From: Streptomyces sp. NBC_01465
Lineage (GTDB): Bacteria; Actinomycetota; Actinomycetes; Streptomycetales; Streptomycetaceae
Reading direction: 5' to 3'
NCBI RefSeq assembly: GCF_036227325.1
Contig: NZ_CP109467.1
Location: 930,001-994,000, forward strand
DNA: 64,000 nt
How positions within the stretch are numbered: the first letter of the stretch is position 1; every line of letters starts with the position of its first letter. The notes beneath the pieces are model-generated. The model worked only from the letters and a program-made list of their open reading frames with translations, was not told the origin of the DNA and made no database searches. The position numbers and the translations under genes were made by a program. Below are positions 54,401 to 63,420 of the stretch, piece by piece.

Positions 54401-57400
54401 CTACTTCTCCGTTACGCCTGCCGAGTCGAACGTCGCCACCTCGTGCATCGCCCTTGCCGCGCTCTGGACCACCGGGAGGGCGAGCAGTGCGCCCGTGCCC
54501 TCGCCGAGGCGGAGGTCCAGGTCGACCAGGGGGCGCAGGCCCAGCTTGTTGAGCGCTGCTACGTGGCCGGGCTCCGCGCTGCGGTGGCCCGCGATGCATG
54601 CCGCGAGTGACTCCGGGGCGATCGCGCGGGCGACCAGGGCCGCTGCTCCGGTGCTCACACCGTCCAGGATCACCGGCGTACGCAGGGAGGCCCCGCCGAG
54701 GATGAAGCCGACCAGAGCCGCGTGCTCCAGGCCTCCGACCGCGGAGAGGACGCCGATCGGGTCCGCCGGGTCCGGCTTGTGGAGCTCCAGGGCGCGGCGG
54801 ACCACGTCCACCTTGCGGGCGTGCATCTCGTCGTTGATGCCGGTGCCGCGTCCGGTGACCTCCGTCGGGTCCTGGCCGGTGTAAACACAGATCAGGGCTG
54901 CCGACGCGGTGGTGTTGGCGATGCCCATCTCGCCGGTGAGCAGCGCCTTGTTGCCGGCTGCGACCAGGTCGCGGGCGGTCTCGATGCCGACCTGGATCGC
55001 CGAGAGGACCTCGTCGCGGGTCAGCGCCGGGCCGGTCGTGAAGTCGGCGGTGCCGGGGCGGACCTTGCGGGGCAGCAGGCCCGGGGTGGCCGGGAGTTCG
55101 CCCGCGACGCCCACGTCGATGACGCAGACCTCGGCGCCGACCTGGTTGGCGAAGGCGTTGCAGACCGCTCCCCCGCCGAGGAAGTTGGCGACCATCTGGG
55201 AGGTCACTTCCTGGGGCCAGGCCGTGACGCCCTGGGCGTGCACCCCGTGGTCGCCCGCGAAGATCGCGACGGCCGCGGGCTCCGGGATCGGCGGCGGGCA
55301 CATCCGGGAGAGACCGGAGAGCTGCGCGGAGATGATCTCCAGCATGCCGAGCGCACCGGCCGGCTTGGTCATCCGCTTCTGGCGCTCCCACGCCTCGCCG
55401 AGCGCCTTGGCGTCCAGCGGGCGGATGTTGGAGATCGTCTCCTGTACGAGGTCGTGCGGCTCCTCGCCGGGGAGTGCACGGCGGCCGTACGTCTCCTCGT
55501 GCACGACCCAGGAGAGCGGGCGGCGCTTGGACCAGCCCGCCTGCATCAGCTCCGGCTCCTCGGGGAACTCGTCGACGTACCCGACACACAGGTAGGCGAC
55601 GACCTCGAGGTGCTCGGGGAGGCCGAGGGAGCGGACCATCTCGCGCTCGTCGAAGAAGCTGACCCAGCCGACGCCGAGGCCTTCGGCGCGCGCGGCGAGC
55701 CAGAGGTTCTCGACGGCGAGTGCCGAGGAGTACGGGGCCATCTGCGGCTGGGTGTGCCGGCCGAGGGTGTGGCGGCCGCCGCGGGTGGGGTCGGCGGTGA
55801 CGACGATGTTGACCGGTGTGTCGAGGATGGCCTCGATCTTCAGTTCCTTGAACTGCTTGGCCCGGCCCTTGGGAAGGGACTTGGCGTAGGCGTCGCGCTG
55901 GCGCTGGGCCAGTTCGTGCATGGTGCGCCGGGTCTCGGCGGAGCGGATGACGACGAAGTCCCAGGGCTGGGAGTGGCCGACGCTCGGGGCGGTGTGGGCC
56001 GCTTCGAGGACGCGGAGCAGCACCTCGTGCGGGATGGGGTCGCTGCGGAATCCGTTGCGGATGTCGCGGCGTTCGCGCATCACGCGCAGGACGGCTTCGC
56101 GCTCGGCGTCGTCGTAGCCGGGGGCGGGAGCGGACTCGTTCTCGCTCCCGTTCTCGCTCTCTTCGGCCGTCAGCGGTTCTGCGACCTGGTCGGCCGGTAC
56201 GGACTCGGGCTCGGTCACCGGAAGGGTCTCCGGCTCCTCGGTGGCCGGGAGTTGGGCCGCGGGGCCGCCGTCGCGGGGCGCCGGTACGGTCGCCGCCGAC
56301 TCGGACGCCGGGGCCTGGGCCTGGGCCGGGTCGGGCTCCGGCGCGGGTGCCTCGGCGGGTGCGGCCGCCACGACCGGCTCGGGAGCGGGCTCGGGCTCCG
56401 CCACGGGGGCCTGCGCCACCGGAGCGACCGGCTGCTCGACGGCCGGTTCCGGTACGGGCTCGGGCCCGGGCTCGGGCGCCTGTACGGGCTCGGGCGCTTG
56501 TACAGGCTCGGGCTGCGGCACCGTCATGACGGCCACCGGCGTCGGGGCGAGGTGCGGGGTGGACGGGAGGGAGCCCTCGACCGCCACGAACTGGCCCGAG
56601 GCCTGAACCTGGGGCAGGCCCTGGGGCTGCAACTGCGGCTGCTGCTGCACGGGCTCCATCACGAACGGCGCGGGAGTCTCCGCCGGGGCGGACTCGGCGG
56701 CCACGGGGGCCGCCGGTGTTGCCGGAGCCGGGACCTGAGGAGCAGGTGCCGGAGGCGCGAGAGGCGCGGGCTGCTCGGCGGGGGTCTCCACCTGCTGCAC
56801 GACAGCGACCGGTTCGGGAACGACCGTTTCTGCTGGTGCGGCAGGGGCCACGGCGTCCACGGAGAACTGCGGCGGCGTCTGGACCTGGGCCTGAACCTGG
56901 GCCTGAACCTGCGCCAGGACCGGCTGGGGCTCGGGCGTCCAGGCGGCCTGCGGCGGGATCTCGCCGAGCTGCGGGCCCGGCAGGCCGGGCGCATCGTCGA
57001 CGGGGATGTCGAAGTACTCGGGGCCCGTGGTCGGCGGTCCCGGGTTCCGTACGGGCACCGGATTGGCCGGCGTCGCGGTCGGACCGCGATCGGCCAGCGA
57101 GCGCACCACACCGGCGGACGCGTCGGGCATCGGCGGGCCCATGTGCAGCGGCCTGCGGGCCGGCGGAGGCGTCGGGGCCGAGGTGGTCGCCGGGGCAGGA
57201 GCGTCGAACTGGGCGCGTACGTCGCTCAGGTCCACGGAGCCGGAGTCCCGGCCGCCCGCCTCGTGCGCGGCGTACTCGGGTACCGGTGCCGCGGCGGGGA
57301 CGGGCTGAGGATCGCTCCAGGCGCCCGCCGATGCGGGCATCAGCAGCAGATCGTCGTCTTCGGCGGTGTTCTCGGAGGGGTCGAGGAAGGTGTAAGCACC

Positions 57401-57481
57401 GGGGGCGGGGATGCCCGGCTGCTCCACCATGCCTGCGTTCTCCGGCTGTCCCTCGCCCGGGATCTGGCCGGTGTCAGTCAT
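54401..57481 (-). CDS. cobT: BluB-CobT fusion with a long disordered N-terminus
   Basis: 1026 residues from ATG 57481. Residues 1-450 are low complexity (Pro/Ala/Glu/Gln/Val) with PVQAPE-type repeats. About 455-680 is a BluB-like nitroreductase (REAVLRVMRERRDIRNGFRS, TAPSVGHSQPWDFVVIRS, GLGVGWVSFFDEREMV), which makes 5,6-dimethylbenzimidazole from FMNH2. About 685-1020 is CobT with FAGDHGVHAQGVTAWPQEV and catalytic Glu in DLRLGEGTGAL, which activates DMB to alpha-ribazole phosphate. The fusion would hand DMB straight to the transferase. A double-hairpin repeat follows the stop. Confidence 0.92.
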   Translation of the reverse strand: MTDTGQIPGEGQPENAGMVEQPGIPAPGAYTFLDPSENTAEDDDLLLMPASAGAWSDPQPVPAAAPVPEYAAHEAGGRDSGSVDLSDVRAQFDAPAPATTSAPTPPPARRPLHMGPPMPDASAGVVRSLADRGPTATPANPVPVRNPGPPTTGPEYFDIPVDDAPGLPGPQLGEIPPQAAWTPEPQPVLAQVQAQVQAQVQTPPQFSVDAVAPAAPAETVVPEPVAVVQQVETPAEQPAPLAPPAPAPQVPAPATPAAPVAAESAPAETPAPFVMEPVQQQPQLQPQGLPQVQASGQFVAVEGSLPSTPHLAPTPVAVMTVPQPEPVQAPEPVQAPEPGPEPVPEPAVEQPVAPVAQAPVAEPEPAPEPVVAAAPAEAPAPEPDPAQAQAPASESAATVPAPRDGGPAAQLPATEEPETLPVTEPESVPADQVAEPLTAEESENGSENESAPAPGYDDAEREAVLRVMRERRDIRNGFRSDPIPHEVLLRVLEAAHTAPSVGHSQPWDFVVIRSAETRRTMHELAQRQRDAYAKSLPKGRAKQFKELKIEAILDTPVNIVVTADPTRGGRHTLGRHTQPQMAPYSSALAVENLWLAARAEGLGVGWVSFFDEREMVRSLGLPEHLEVVAYLCVGYVDEFPEEPELMQAGWSKRRPLSWVVHEETYGRRALPGEEPHDLVQETISNIRPLDAKALGEAWERQKRMTKPAGALGMLEIISAQLSGLSRMCPPPIPEPAAVAIFAGDHGVHAQGVTAWPQEVTSQMVANFLGGGAVCNAFANQVGAEVCVIDVGVAGELPATPGLLPRKVRPGTADFTTGPALTRDEVLSAIQVGIETARDLVAAGNKALLTGEMGIANTTASAALICVYTGQDPTEVTGRGTGINDEMHARKVDVVRRALELHKPDPADPIGVLSAVGGLEHAALVGFILGGASLRTPVILDGVSTGAAALVARAIAPESLAACIAGHRSAEPGHVAALNKLGLRPLVDLDLRLGEGTGALLALPVVQSAARAMHEVATFDSAGVTEK

Positions 57482-57640
57482 GCGTACCCCTCGCCCATCG
57501 ACTAGCGCTCTTTCGGTCCCGCCGTACCACACCGGGGCCCCAAGAGGTGGCCCTTTTCAGGACATTGGCCTACGAAATGCCGAACGCCCAGCCGCGGTAC
57601 AACAGTCGGCCAGCCTACCCCGCGCCGTACTGGGGCAGGG

Positions 57641-58819
57641 TCAGGGGGAGGAACCGTCTCGACGCCCGGACACCAGGAAAACAACCGAGCGCTCGCGCTC
57701 CGTCCAGGCGCGTGTGTCCAGGTCGACGGATTGCAACAGGGCGCATTCGACGGTGTATCCCCCCTCCGCGAGGGCCGCTCCGAGGGCCTCTGCCTCGTCG
57801 CGCGTGGCGGCGTGCGTCACGATTCGCTCGGGCCTTCGGTCGGCACAAGCTGTGACAACTGCCACGCCCCCGCCGCCGATCCGGACCACGTCGGGCTCGG
57901 GCAGCCGCTCCAGGACGTGCGGCGCCCGACCCTGAACGGCCTGCAGTTGTACGCCGAAGCGCCGGGCGGCGGCCTCGGTCCGCGCGCAGTTGCCCGAGTC
58001 GGCGTCGACGGCGATGACGGCCGCTCCGAAGCGGGCCGCCTCGACGGCCAGGGCTCCGCTGCCGCAGCCGATGTCCCAGACGAGGTCGCCGGTACGCGGG
58101 CCGAGCCGGGCCAGTTGGGCCGCGCGCAGGCCGGCCGACTCGCCCTCGCCGAGGTTCTCCCCGTACTCCGCCTCGGGCAGCGCCCAGCCGCGTACCGCAG
58201 GGGTGTCGCGCAGCCCCGTACCGCCGATGACGATGACCACGTTGGGGTCGCGCCAGGCGTGGTCGGCGGCCTTGTCGGAGGTGAGGACGGTGACCTGTTC
58301 GCGCTCGGTGCCGAGCTCCTCGCAGATCACGAAGGTGCGGTGGACGCCTTCGAGGAGGAGGGCGAGTTCGGCGGGGCCCGCACCGGGCGAGGTGAGGACG
58401 GCGACCTTGGCGTGGGCGCGGCAGACGTTGACGGCACGGCGCAGGGTGCGCGGGTGCGCGACGACGACTTCCGCGTCGTCCCAGGGCATTCCGGCGCGGG
58501 CGAAGGCGGCGGCGACCGACGAGACCGCGGGGACGACCTCGACCTCCAGGCCGTGTTCGGGGGCGCGCAGGGTGCGTACGACACCGTGGAATCCGGGGTC
58601 GCCGTCGGCGAGGACGACCGCGCTGCCGCGGTGTCCGGCGATCCGGCGGGCGGCGAGGTCCACGCTGCCCAGACGGATCCTTTCGGCACTGGGCGGCACC
58701 TCGGGGAGCGCCAGATGGTGTGCGGCCCCGGCCACCAGGGTGGCGGCGGAGAGGGCGGACCTGGCGGCGTCGGTGAGCGGCGAACCGTCCCAGCCGATCA
58801 CCGTGACGCGGTCGGCCAT
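57641..58819 (-). CDS. cobL: Precorrin-6Y methyltransferase/decarboxylase (CbiE-CbiT fusion, CobL)
   Basis: 392 residues. The N-terminal tetrapyrrole methylase half (about 1-205) has VTVIGWDGSPLTDAARSAL and VVLADGDPGFHGVVRTL. The C-terminal CbiT half has the SAM motif DLVWDIGCGSGALAVEAARFG and VIAVDADSGNC. It methylates C5 and C15 and removes the acetate carboxyl in corrin ring synthesis. It is the first cobalamin gene of the leftward group, about 160 bases before bluB-cobT. No cobalamin riboswitch is visible before it. Confidence 0.93.
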   Translation of the reverse strand: MADRVTVIGWDGSPLTDAARSALSAATLVAGAAHHLALPEVPPSAERIRLGSVDLAARRIAGHRGSAVVLADGDPGFHGVVRTLRAPEHGLEVEVVPAVSSVAAAFARAGMPWDDAEVVVAHPRTLRRAVNVCRAHAKVAVLTSPGAGPAELALLLEGVHRTFVICEELGTEREQVTVLTSDKAADHAWRDPNVVIVIGGTGLRDTPAVRGWALPEAEYGENLGEGESAGLRAAQLARLGPRTGDLVWDIGCGSGALAVEAARFGAAVIAVDADSGNCARTEAAARRFGVQLQAVQGRAPHVLERLPEPDVVRIGGGGVAVVTACADRRPERIVTHAATRDEAEALGAALAEGGYTVECALLQSVDLDTRAWTERERSVVFLVSGRRDGSSP

Positions 58820-58908
58820 CTTCGTCAGTCTCCTGGAGTCGTCGCAGGTGGGGCGGGGGGAAAGAGCACCGTGAGAGTACCTGTTACGGCCGGGGACCGC
58901 TCATGGCA

Positions 58909-59556
58909 TCAGTTCCAGTCGGTGAAGGTCCCGTATCCGTTGGCGTCGGCCATCAGGTCGGGGACGCCTTCGAGGTCCTCGGGGAGCAGGCTCCAGACGA
59001 TGAGGTCGGTGCGGATGTCGGTCCAGCCGCCGTCGGTGCCGTTCTCGGTGCGCGTACGCGCTATCCAGGCGTTCCGGAGCACGCCCTCGCTGATGCAGCC
59101 GATCTTCTGGGCGACCTGCTGGGACGCGGTGTTGTCGGCGGGGGTGCGGAGTTCGATGCGTTCGAACTTCTGGTCGCGGAAGAGCCACTGGGCGACGGCG
59201 AGGACCGATTCGGTCGCGTACCCCTCGCCGCGTGCCCAGGGGGCGGTGACGTAACGGACCTCGGTGGCCAGGGTGCGCCAGTTGGTGGCGCGGAGGTGGA
59301 CGGTGCCGACCAGGCGCTGGGTGAGGAACTCGGTGACGGCCAGGACGATGCCGCGGCCCGCGGTGCGCTCGGCGGGGGCGATGCGGCGGACCCAGCGTTC
59401 GCCGTCGATCTGGCGGTACGGGTGCGGGGCCGAGGTCCAGGCGGTGACCATCTCGTCGTTCATCATGTCGGTCAGCGACGGGATGTCCGCCTCCTCGAAC
59501 GGGCGCAGCACGAGCCGGTCCGTACTGATGGAGATGTCCGGGAAGGTGCTCGTCAT
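58909..59556 (-). CDS. RimJ/RimL-type GNAT N-acetyltransferase
   Basis: 215 residues from ATG 59556 with GGAG upstream; an ATG at 59568 is an alternative. N-terminal ISTDRLVLRPFEEADIPSL is the RimJ/L signature. The acetyl-CoA region is WARGEGYATESVLAVAQWLF, with RIELRTPADNTASQQVAQKIG. It may acetylate a protein N-terminus or a small molecule. It lies between metQ and cbiET, in the same direction, after the metQ terminator. Confidence 0.88.
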   Translation of the reverse strand: MTSTFPDISISTDRLVLRPFEEADIPSLTDMMNDEMVTAWTSAPHPYRQIDGERWVRRIAPAERTAGRGIVLAVTEFLTQRLVGTVHLRATNWRTLATEVRYVTAPWARGEGYATESVLAVAQWLFRDQKFERIELRTPADNTASQQVAQKIGCISEGVLRNAWIARTRTENGTDGGWTDIRTDLIVWSLLPEDLEGVPDLMADANGYGTFTDWN

Positions 59557-59645
59557 GTGCTGCTCCATGGGGCAGGGACCGTCGCGTCGTAAAGGCACAG
59601 CATGCAGCATGGGACCGGTGATGTGCATGGGCGGGTGGGTACGGG

Positions 59646-59686
59646 GAAGGCCCCGCACACCCGTGTTCGGGGTGTACGGGGCCTTC
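59646..59686 (-). terminator. Terminator of the metNIQ operon
   Basis: GAAGGCCCCG pairs with CGGGGCCTTC, extended inward by ACACCC/GGGTGT after one mismatch. It starts 23 bases past the metQ stop. Confidence 0.75.
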
Positions 59687-59708
59687 GTCCTCAAGGGCCT
59701 TGCGGGGG

Positions 59709-60554
59709 TCAGGACTTGACGGCGCCGAAGGAGGGGATGACCGAGCCGTCGGCGTACGTCTTCTCGATGTACTGCTTCACCTCGTCGGAGTTGAGCAGCT
59801 TCTCGAGCTTCTTCACGCGCGGGTCGTCCTCGTTGCCCTTCTTGACGGCGAGGAAGTTGGCGTTGGGGTTGTTGGTGCCCGACTCCAGGACCAGGGCGTC
59901 CTTCGACGGCTTGAACTTCGCTTCCAGAGCGTAGTTGCCGTTGATGACCGCGGCGGTGACGTCGTCCAGGGAGCGGGGGGTCTGCGCCGCCTCGATCTCC
60001 TTGAACTTCAGGCCCTTGGCGTCCTTGATGTCGGACACGGTGGCGGTGGAACCCGCGCCGTCCTTGAGCGTGATGATGTCGTTGGCAGCGAGCAGCTGGA
60101 GTGCGCGGCCCTCGTTGACGGCATCGTTGGGGATGGCGATGGTGTCGCCGCTCTTCAGCTCCGAGGCCTTGGTGTCCTTCTTGGAGTACAGGCCCATCGG
60201 CTCGACGTGGACGTTCTCGACGCCCACGATGTGCGTGCCGTTCTTGGCGTTGAAGTCCTTGAGGTACGCGGCGGTCTGGAAGTAGTTGGCGCCGATGTCA
60301 CCGTCCTCGAGGGCGGTGTTCGGAGTCACGTAGTCCGTGTACTCCTTGATCTCCAGCTTGAGACCGGCCTTGGCAGCCAGGTTGTCCTTGACGAACTTGA
60401 GGATGTCGGCGTGCGGGGTGGGGCTGGCGCCCACGACCAGGGCGTCGTCCGGGGACGAGCCGGCCTTGCCGGAGTCCGAGCCGCAGGCGGTCAGACCGAT
60501 GGAGAGGGCGGCGACGGCCACGGCGGTGGCGGAGAACTTGACAGAAGTACGCAC
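59709..60554 (-). CDS. metQ: Methionine-binding lipoprotein of the MetNIQ transporter
   Basis: 281 residues from GTG 60554. The signal ends with lipobox LTAC (Cys24). The mature part has the NlpA/MetQ pattern: ALVVGASPTPHADILKFV, EIKEYTDYVTPNTALEDGDIGANYFQT, IAIPNDAVNEGRALQLL. It presents methionine to MetI. Third gene of metN-metI-metQ. Confidence 0.94.
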   Translation of the reverse strand: MRTSVKFSATAVAVAALSIGLTACGSDSGKAGSSPDDALVVGASPTPHADILKFVKDNLAAKAGLKLEIKEYTDYVTPNTALEDGDIGANYFQTAAYLKDFNAKNGTHIVGVENVHVEPMGLYSKKDTKASELKSGDTIAIPNDAVNEGRALQLLAANDIITLKDGAGSTATVSDIKDAKGLKFKEIEAAQTPRSLDDVTAAVINGNYALEAKFKPSKDALVLESGTNNPNANFLAVKKGNEDDPRVKKLEKLLNSDEVKQYIEKTYADGSVIPSFGAVKS

Positions 60555-60629
60555 GAAGAGTGCCTTTCTTGCGGATGGTGCGGGATGGATCCGCCCGGCA
60601 AAGGGTCCGGGCTCAGGGGAGAGAAAGTC

Positions 60630-61340
60630 TCAGGCGGTACGGAGCCGCAGACGGCCGAGCAGGCGCGTCTCGGCGCGACCGGTGCCGCGCTTGGCCAGTG
60701 CGCTCACGATCAGGTCGCCGATGAGCTGGACCAGGACCACGAGGACCACCAGGAGGGCGACCGTGACGAGCATGAAGTCCGTCTCGAAGCGCTGGTATCC
60801 GTAGCTGATCGCGAGCGCGCCGAGACCGCCGCCGCCGACCGTGCCCGCCATGGCCGAGTAGCCGATGAGGGCGATGATCGTGGTGGTGATGCCGGAGACG
60901 AGCGACGGCAGGGACTGCGGCAGCAGCGCCTTGCGTACGACGGTCCAGGTGGAGCCGCCCATCGACTGCACGGCTTCGACCAGTCCGTGGTCGACCTCGC
61001 GCACGGCGGTCTCCACGAGGCGGGCGAAGAACGGGATCGCGCCGATGGAGAGCGGCACGATCATCGCTTCCGCGCCCAGGCTGGTGCCGACGACCATGCG
61101 CGTGAAGGGGATCAGCGCCACGAGCAGGATCAGGAAGGGGAAGGAGCGCGCGACGTTGACGACGAAGCCCACGACCTTGTTGACCGGGGTGTTCTGCAGC
61201 AGTCCACCGCGGTCGGTCAGGACGAGGAGCACGCCCAGCGGCGTACCGACAACTACGGCTATGAGTGCCGACCAGCCGACCATGTAGAGGGTGTCCCAAC
61301 ACCCCTGGGACAGCAGCGGCTGCATCTCGGACCAGGTCAC
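60630..61340 (-). CDS. metI: Methionine ABC transporter permease
   Basis: 236 residues from GTG 61340 with five or six helices (VGWSALIAVVVGTPLGVLLVL, VVGFVVNVARSFPFLILLVALIPF). The EAA loop is LVEAVQSMGGSTWTVVRKALLP. It overlaps the metN stop by four bases and is followed by metQ. Confidence 0.94.
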   Translation of the reverse strand: MTWSEMQPLLSQGCWDTLYMVGWSALIAVVVGTPLGVLLVLTDRGGLLQNTPVNKVVGFVVNVARSFPFLILLVALIPFTRMVVGTSLGAEAMIVPLSIGAIPFFARLVETAVREVDHGLVEAVQSMGGSTWTVVRKALLPQSLPSLVSGITTTIIALIGYSAMAGTVGGGGLGALAISYGYQRFETDFMLVTVALLVVLVVLVQLIGDLIVSALAKRGTGRAETRLLGRLRLRTA

Positions 61341-62374
61341 TTGGCACCTTCCTTCACCAGGACGGGCGCGTCTTCGCCCGCCACTTCGACCTGGAGCCCC
61401 TGCTCGCGCAGGAATCCGATCGGTACGACGTTCTCCTCGAAGCGGCCGGGCAGTTCGATCCGCATCCGGCCGATCTGCTTGCCGGCGACGGTGTCCATCG
61501 CGGCGCCCAGGATGGAGATGTCGATGTTGTACGTACGGGAGAGCTGCGAGATCACCGGCTGCGTCGCGGCCTCACCGTGGAAGGTGACGTCGACGACGGT
61601 GCGGTCGGCGCCGGACGGTTCGCCGCCGACCGGGAAGAGCGTGCGGGCGAGCTCGGAGCCGGGCGTCGCGAGGATCTCGCTGACCGTGCCGGACTCGACG
61701 ATCCGGCCGCTCTGCATGAGCGCGGCCGAGTCGCAGACCGTCTTGACGACGTCCATCTCGTGCGTGATGAGCAGAACCGTCAGTCCGAGCTGCTGGTTGA
61801 GGTCGCGCAGCAGCTGGAGGATCGAGCGGGTGGTCTCGGGGTCGAGGGCGCTCGTCGCCTCGTCGGAGAGCAGCACCTTCGGGTCGCCTGCGAGTGCGCG
61901 GGCGATGCCGACGCGCTGCTTCTGACCGCCGGAGAGCTGCGCCGGGTAGGACTTCGCCTTGTCGGCGAGGCCGACCAGGTCGAGGAGTTCGAGTGCCTTG
62001 CGGGTGCGGTCGCGACCCGTGACGCCGAGGATCTCCAGCGGCAGCTCGATGTTGTCCTGCACCGTGCGCGAGGACAGCAGGTTGAAGTGCTGGAAGACCA
62101 TGCCGATACGGGTGCGTGCCGCGCGCAGTTCCTTGCCCGCGCGCGGGCCCCGTCCCGCCAGCGCGGTGAGGTCGACGCCGTCGACGGTCACCGTGCCCGT
62201 GGTGGGGCGCTCGAGGAGGTTGATGCAGCGGATCAGCGAGGACTTGCCGGCGCCGCTCTGGCCGATGACGCCGTACACCTCGCCCTCTCGGACATGAAGG
62301 TCGACGCCGTCCAGGGCGGTGACCTCTCGGCCGCGCGAGGCATAGACCTTCGTCAGGCCGGTGGTGGTGATCAC
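61337..62374 (-). CDS. metN: Methionine ABC transporter ATP-binding protein
   Basis: 345 residues from GTG 62374. Walker A is GQSGAGKS (38-45), the ABC signature is QLSGGQKQRVGIARAL and Walker B is VLLSDEATSALD. The C-terminal NIL domain (about 270-345; DVTFHGEAATQPVISQLSRTYN) binds methionine and inhibits transport when the cell is replete. The in-frame extension to 62428 is not conserved. It is the first gene of the operon, 170 bases downstream of a Cys/Met-rich leader ORF. Confidence 0.95.
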   Translation of the reverse strand: MITTTGLTKVYASRGREVTALDGVDLHVREGEVYGVIGQSGAGKSSLIRCINLLERPTTGTVTVDGVDLTALAGRGPRAGKELRAARTRIGMVFQHFNLLSSRTVQDNIELPLEILGVTGRDRTRKALELLDLVGLADKAKSYPAQLSGGQKQRVGIARALAGDPKVLLSDEATSALDPETTRSILQLLRDLNQQLGLTVLLITHEMDVVKTVCDSAALMQSGRIVESGTVSEILATPGSELARTLFPVGGEPSGADRTVVDVTFHGEAATQPVISQLSRTYNIDISILGAAMDTVAGKQIGRMRIELPGRFEENVVPIGFLREQGLQVEVAGEDAPVLVKEGAK

Positions 62375-62701
62375 AGAAAATCCGTCACTGTCGAGTGCGC
62401 GGCGCGATGTCCGCCGGGCACGGGGCATTCGTCTGGAAGCGCAGCACGGCCACAGCAGTGGCTACCTGAAGTACCTGGAGGCAATTCGTGCGCGGGGCAG
62501 GCTCTTGGTCTCGCTTCGGGGCGCGGGACTCAGGCGGGGACCCTCAGAAGTCGCACATTCGACACATACAACGAGCACCGGGCGTCATCATCGCCTCGGT
62601 CGCAAGGGTGCGGCTGCTCGTCGTGGTCATGCAGGCAAGTAAACCAGACATGAGTACGGGGCCAGGGAGGATGTCCGAATAGCGGACGCCCTCGTCTCAC
62701 G
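62375..62701. other. Leader region of metNIQ
   Basis: 327 bases between metN and the HAD gene. It holds the 15-codon leader ORF (62544-62591), a small hairpin GCCAC/GTGGC (62449-62462) between that ORF and metN, and GTCCG/CGGAC (62673-62687) just beyond the HAD stop side. No SAM riboswitch signature was found. Confidence 0.5.
62544..62591 (-). CDS. Predicted 15-residue Cys/Met-rich leader peptide of metNIQ
   Basis: Read leftwards from ATG 62591 the ORF gives MMTPGARCMCRMCDF and stops with TGA at 62546-62544. Four of 15 residues are Met (two at the start) and three are Cys, a strong excess of sulfur amino acids. GACCGAGG lies just before the two ATG codons, with best spacing to the second. 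The position 170 bases before metN suggests that ribosome stalling at Met/Cys codons controls expression of the methionine transporter. No matching attenuator hairpin is obvious. Translation is not proven. Confidence 0.5.
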   Translation of the reverse strand: MMTPGARCMCRMCDF

Positions 62702-63349
62702 TCAGCCGGCCGTCGTGATCTCCAGTCCACCTGCCACGACCTGCACCGATACCTCGGAGAGATCGGTGAGGACGACGTCGGCGACCAGCTCCGAGCGGTC
62801 GTGCGTTGTGGCCAAGGCCACGGTCTTCATCCCGGCCGCGCGCCCCGCCTGGAGTCCTGCGGGGGCGTCCTCGAAGACCACGCAGCGCGCCGGATCGACG
62901 CCCAGGCGAGCGGCGCCGAGGAGGTACGGCTCGGGGTCGGGCTTGCCGCGGGTGATGTCGTCGGCGGCGATCGTCACCTTGGGGGTGATGCCGACTTCGG
63001 CGAGCCGGGCCTCCGCAAGACGGCGGCCGGCCGAGGTGACGACGGCCCAGCGGTGCGGGGGCAGTGAGGCGAGGAGGGCCGCCGTGCCGGGGAGGAGCTC
63101 GACTCCCCCGCGTACGTCCTCGACCTCCAGCTGTTCGATCCGGGCCAGGGCGCCGGGCACGGTCTCCGCGGGCAGCAGGTCGGCGACGATCTCGGCGGCG
63201 GGGCGGCCGTGCAGTTCGATCGCGGCGAAGTCCGCCGCCGTGACGCCGTACTCCTGCGCCCACCGCGTCCAGCAGCGGTTCACCGACTCCAGGGAGGAGA
63301 CGAGGGTTCCGTCGTTGTCGAACAGGAGGGCATCGGCGTAGATCTTCAT
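62702..63349 (-). CDS. HAD-superfamily sugar-phosphatase-like hydrolase
   Basis: 215 residues from ATG 63349. Motif I is LLFDNDGTLV (nucleophile Asp11, Asp13), motif II VVTSAGR, motif III Lys in RGKPDPEPYL, and motif IV VFEDAPAGLQAG. The helical cap (about 17-85) is that of the beta-phosphoglucomutase-like/GPP subgroup. It likely removes phosphate from a small sugar phosphate; the substrate is unknown. It is divergent from the next gene. Confidence 0.88.
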   Translation of the reverse strand: MKIYADALLFDNDGTLVSSLESVNRCWTRWAQEYGVTAADFAAIELHGRPAAEIVADLLPAETVPGALARIEQLEVEDVRGGVELLPGTAALLASLPPHRWAVVTSAGRRLAEARLAEVGITPKVTIAADDITRGKPDPEPYLLGAARLGVDPARCVVFEDAPAGLQAGRAAGMKTVALATTHDRSELVADVVLTDLSEVSVQVVAGGLEITTAG

Positions 63350-63420
63350 GGTCGTCGACCCTACGTGCGGGGCCGGGGCCGCGCGCATCGGGCCTTTCGC
63401 CGCGTAATACCCTCGACGTC

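Noticed and set aside
54722..57505. Plus-strand ORF of 927 codons
   Set aside because: Antisense to bluB-cobT, whose catalytic motifs are intact. The product is Gly/Leu/Arg-rich with no domain.
58820..58908. Cobalamin riboswitch before cbiET
   Set aside because: Only 89 bases between genes and no B12-box-like sequence.
61265..62653. Plus-strand ORF of 462 codons
   Set aside because: Antisense to metN with its Walker and signature motifs; no motif in the opposite frame.
62375..62701. SAM riboswitch in the metNIQ leader
   Set aside because: No SAM-I core elements such as the conserved GATGAGAG/GGCAACC-like blocks were found on the transcribed strand.
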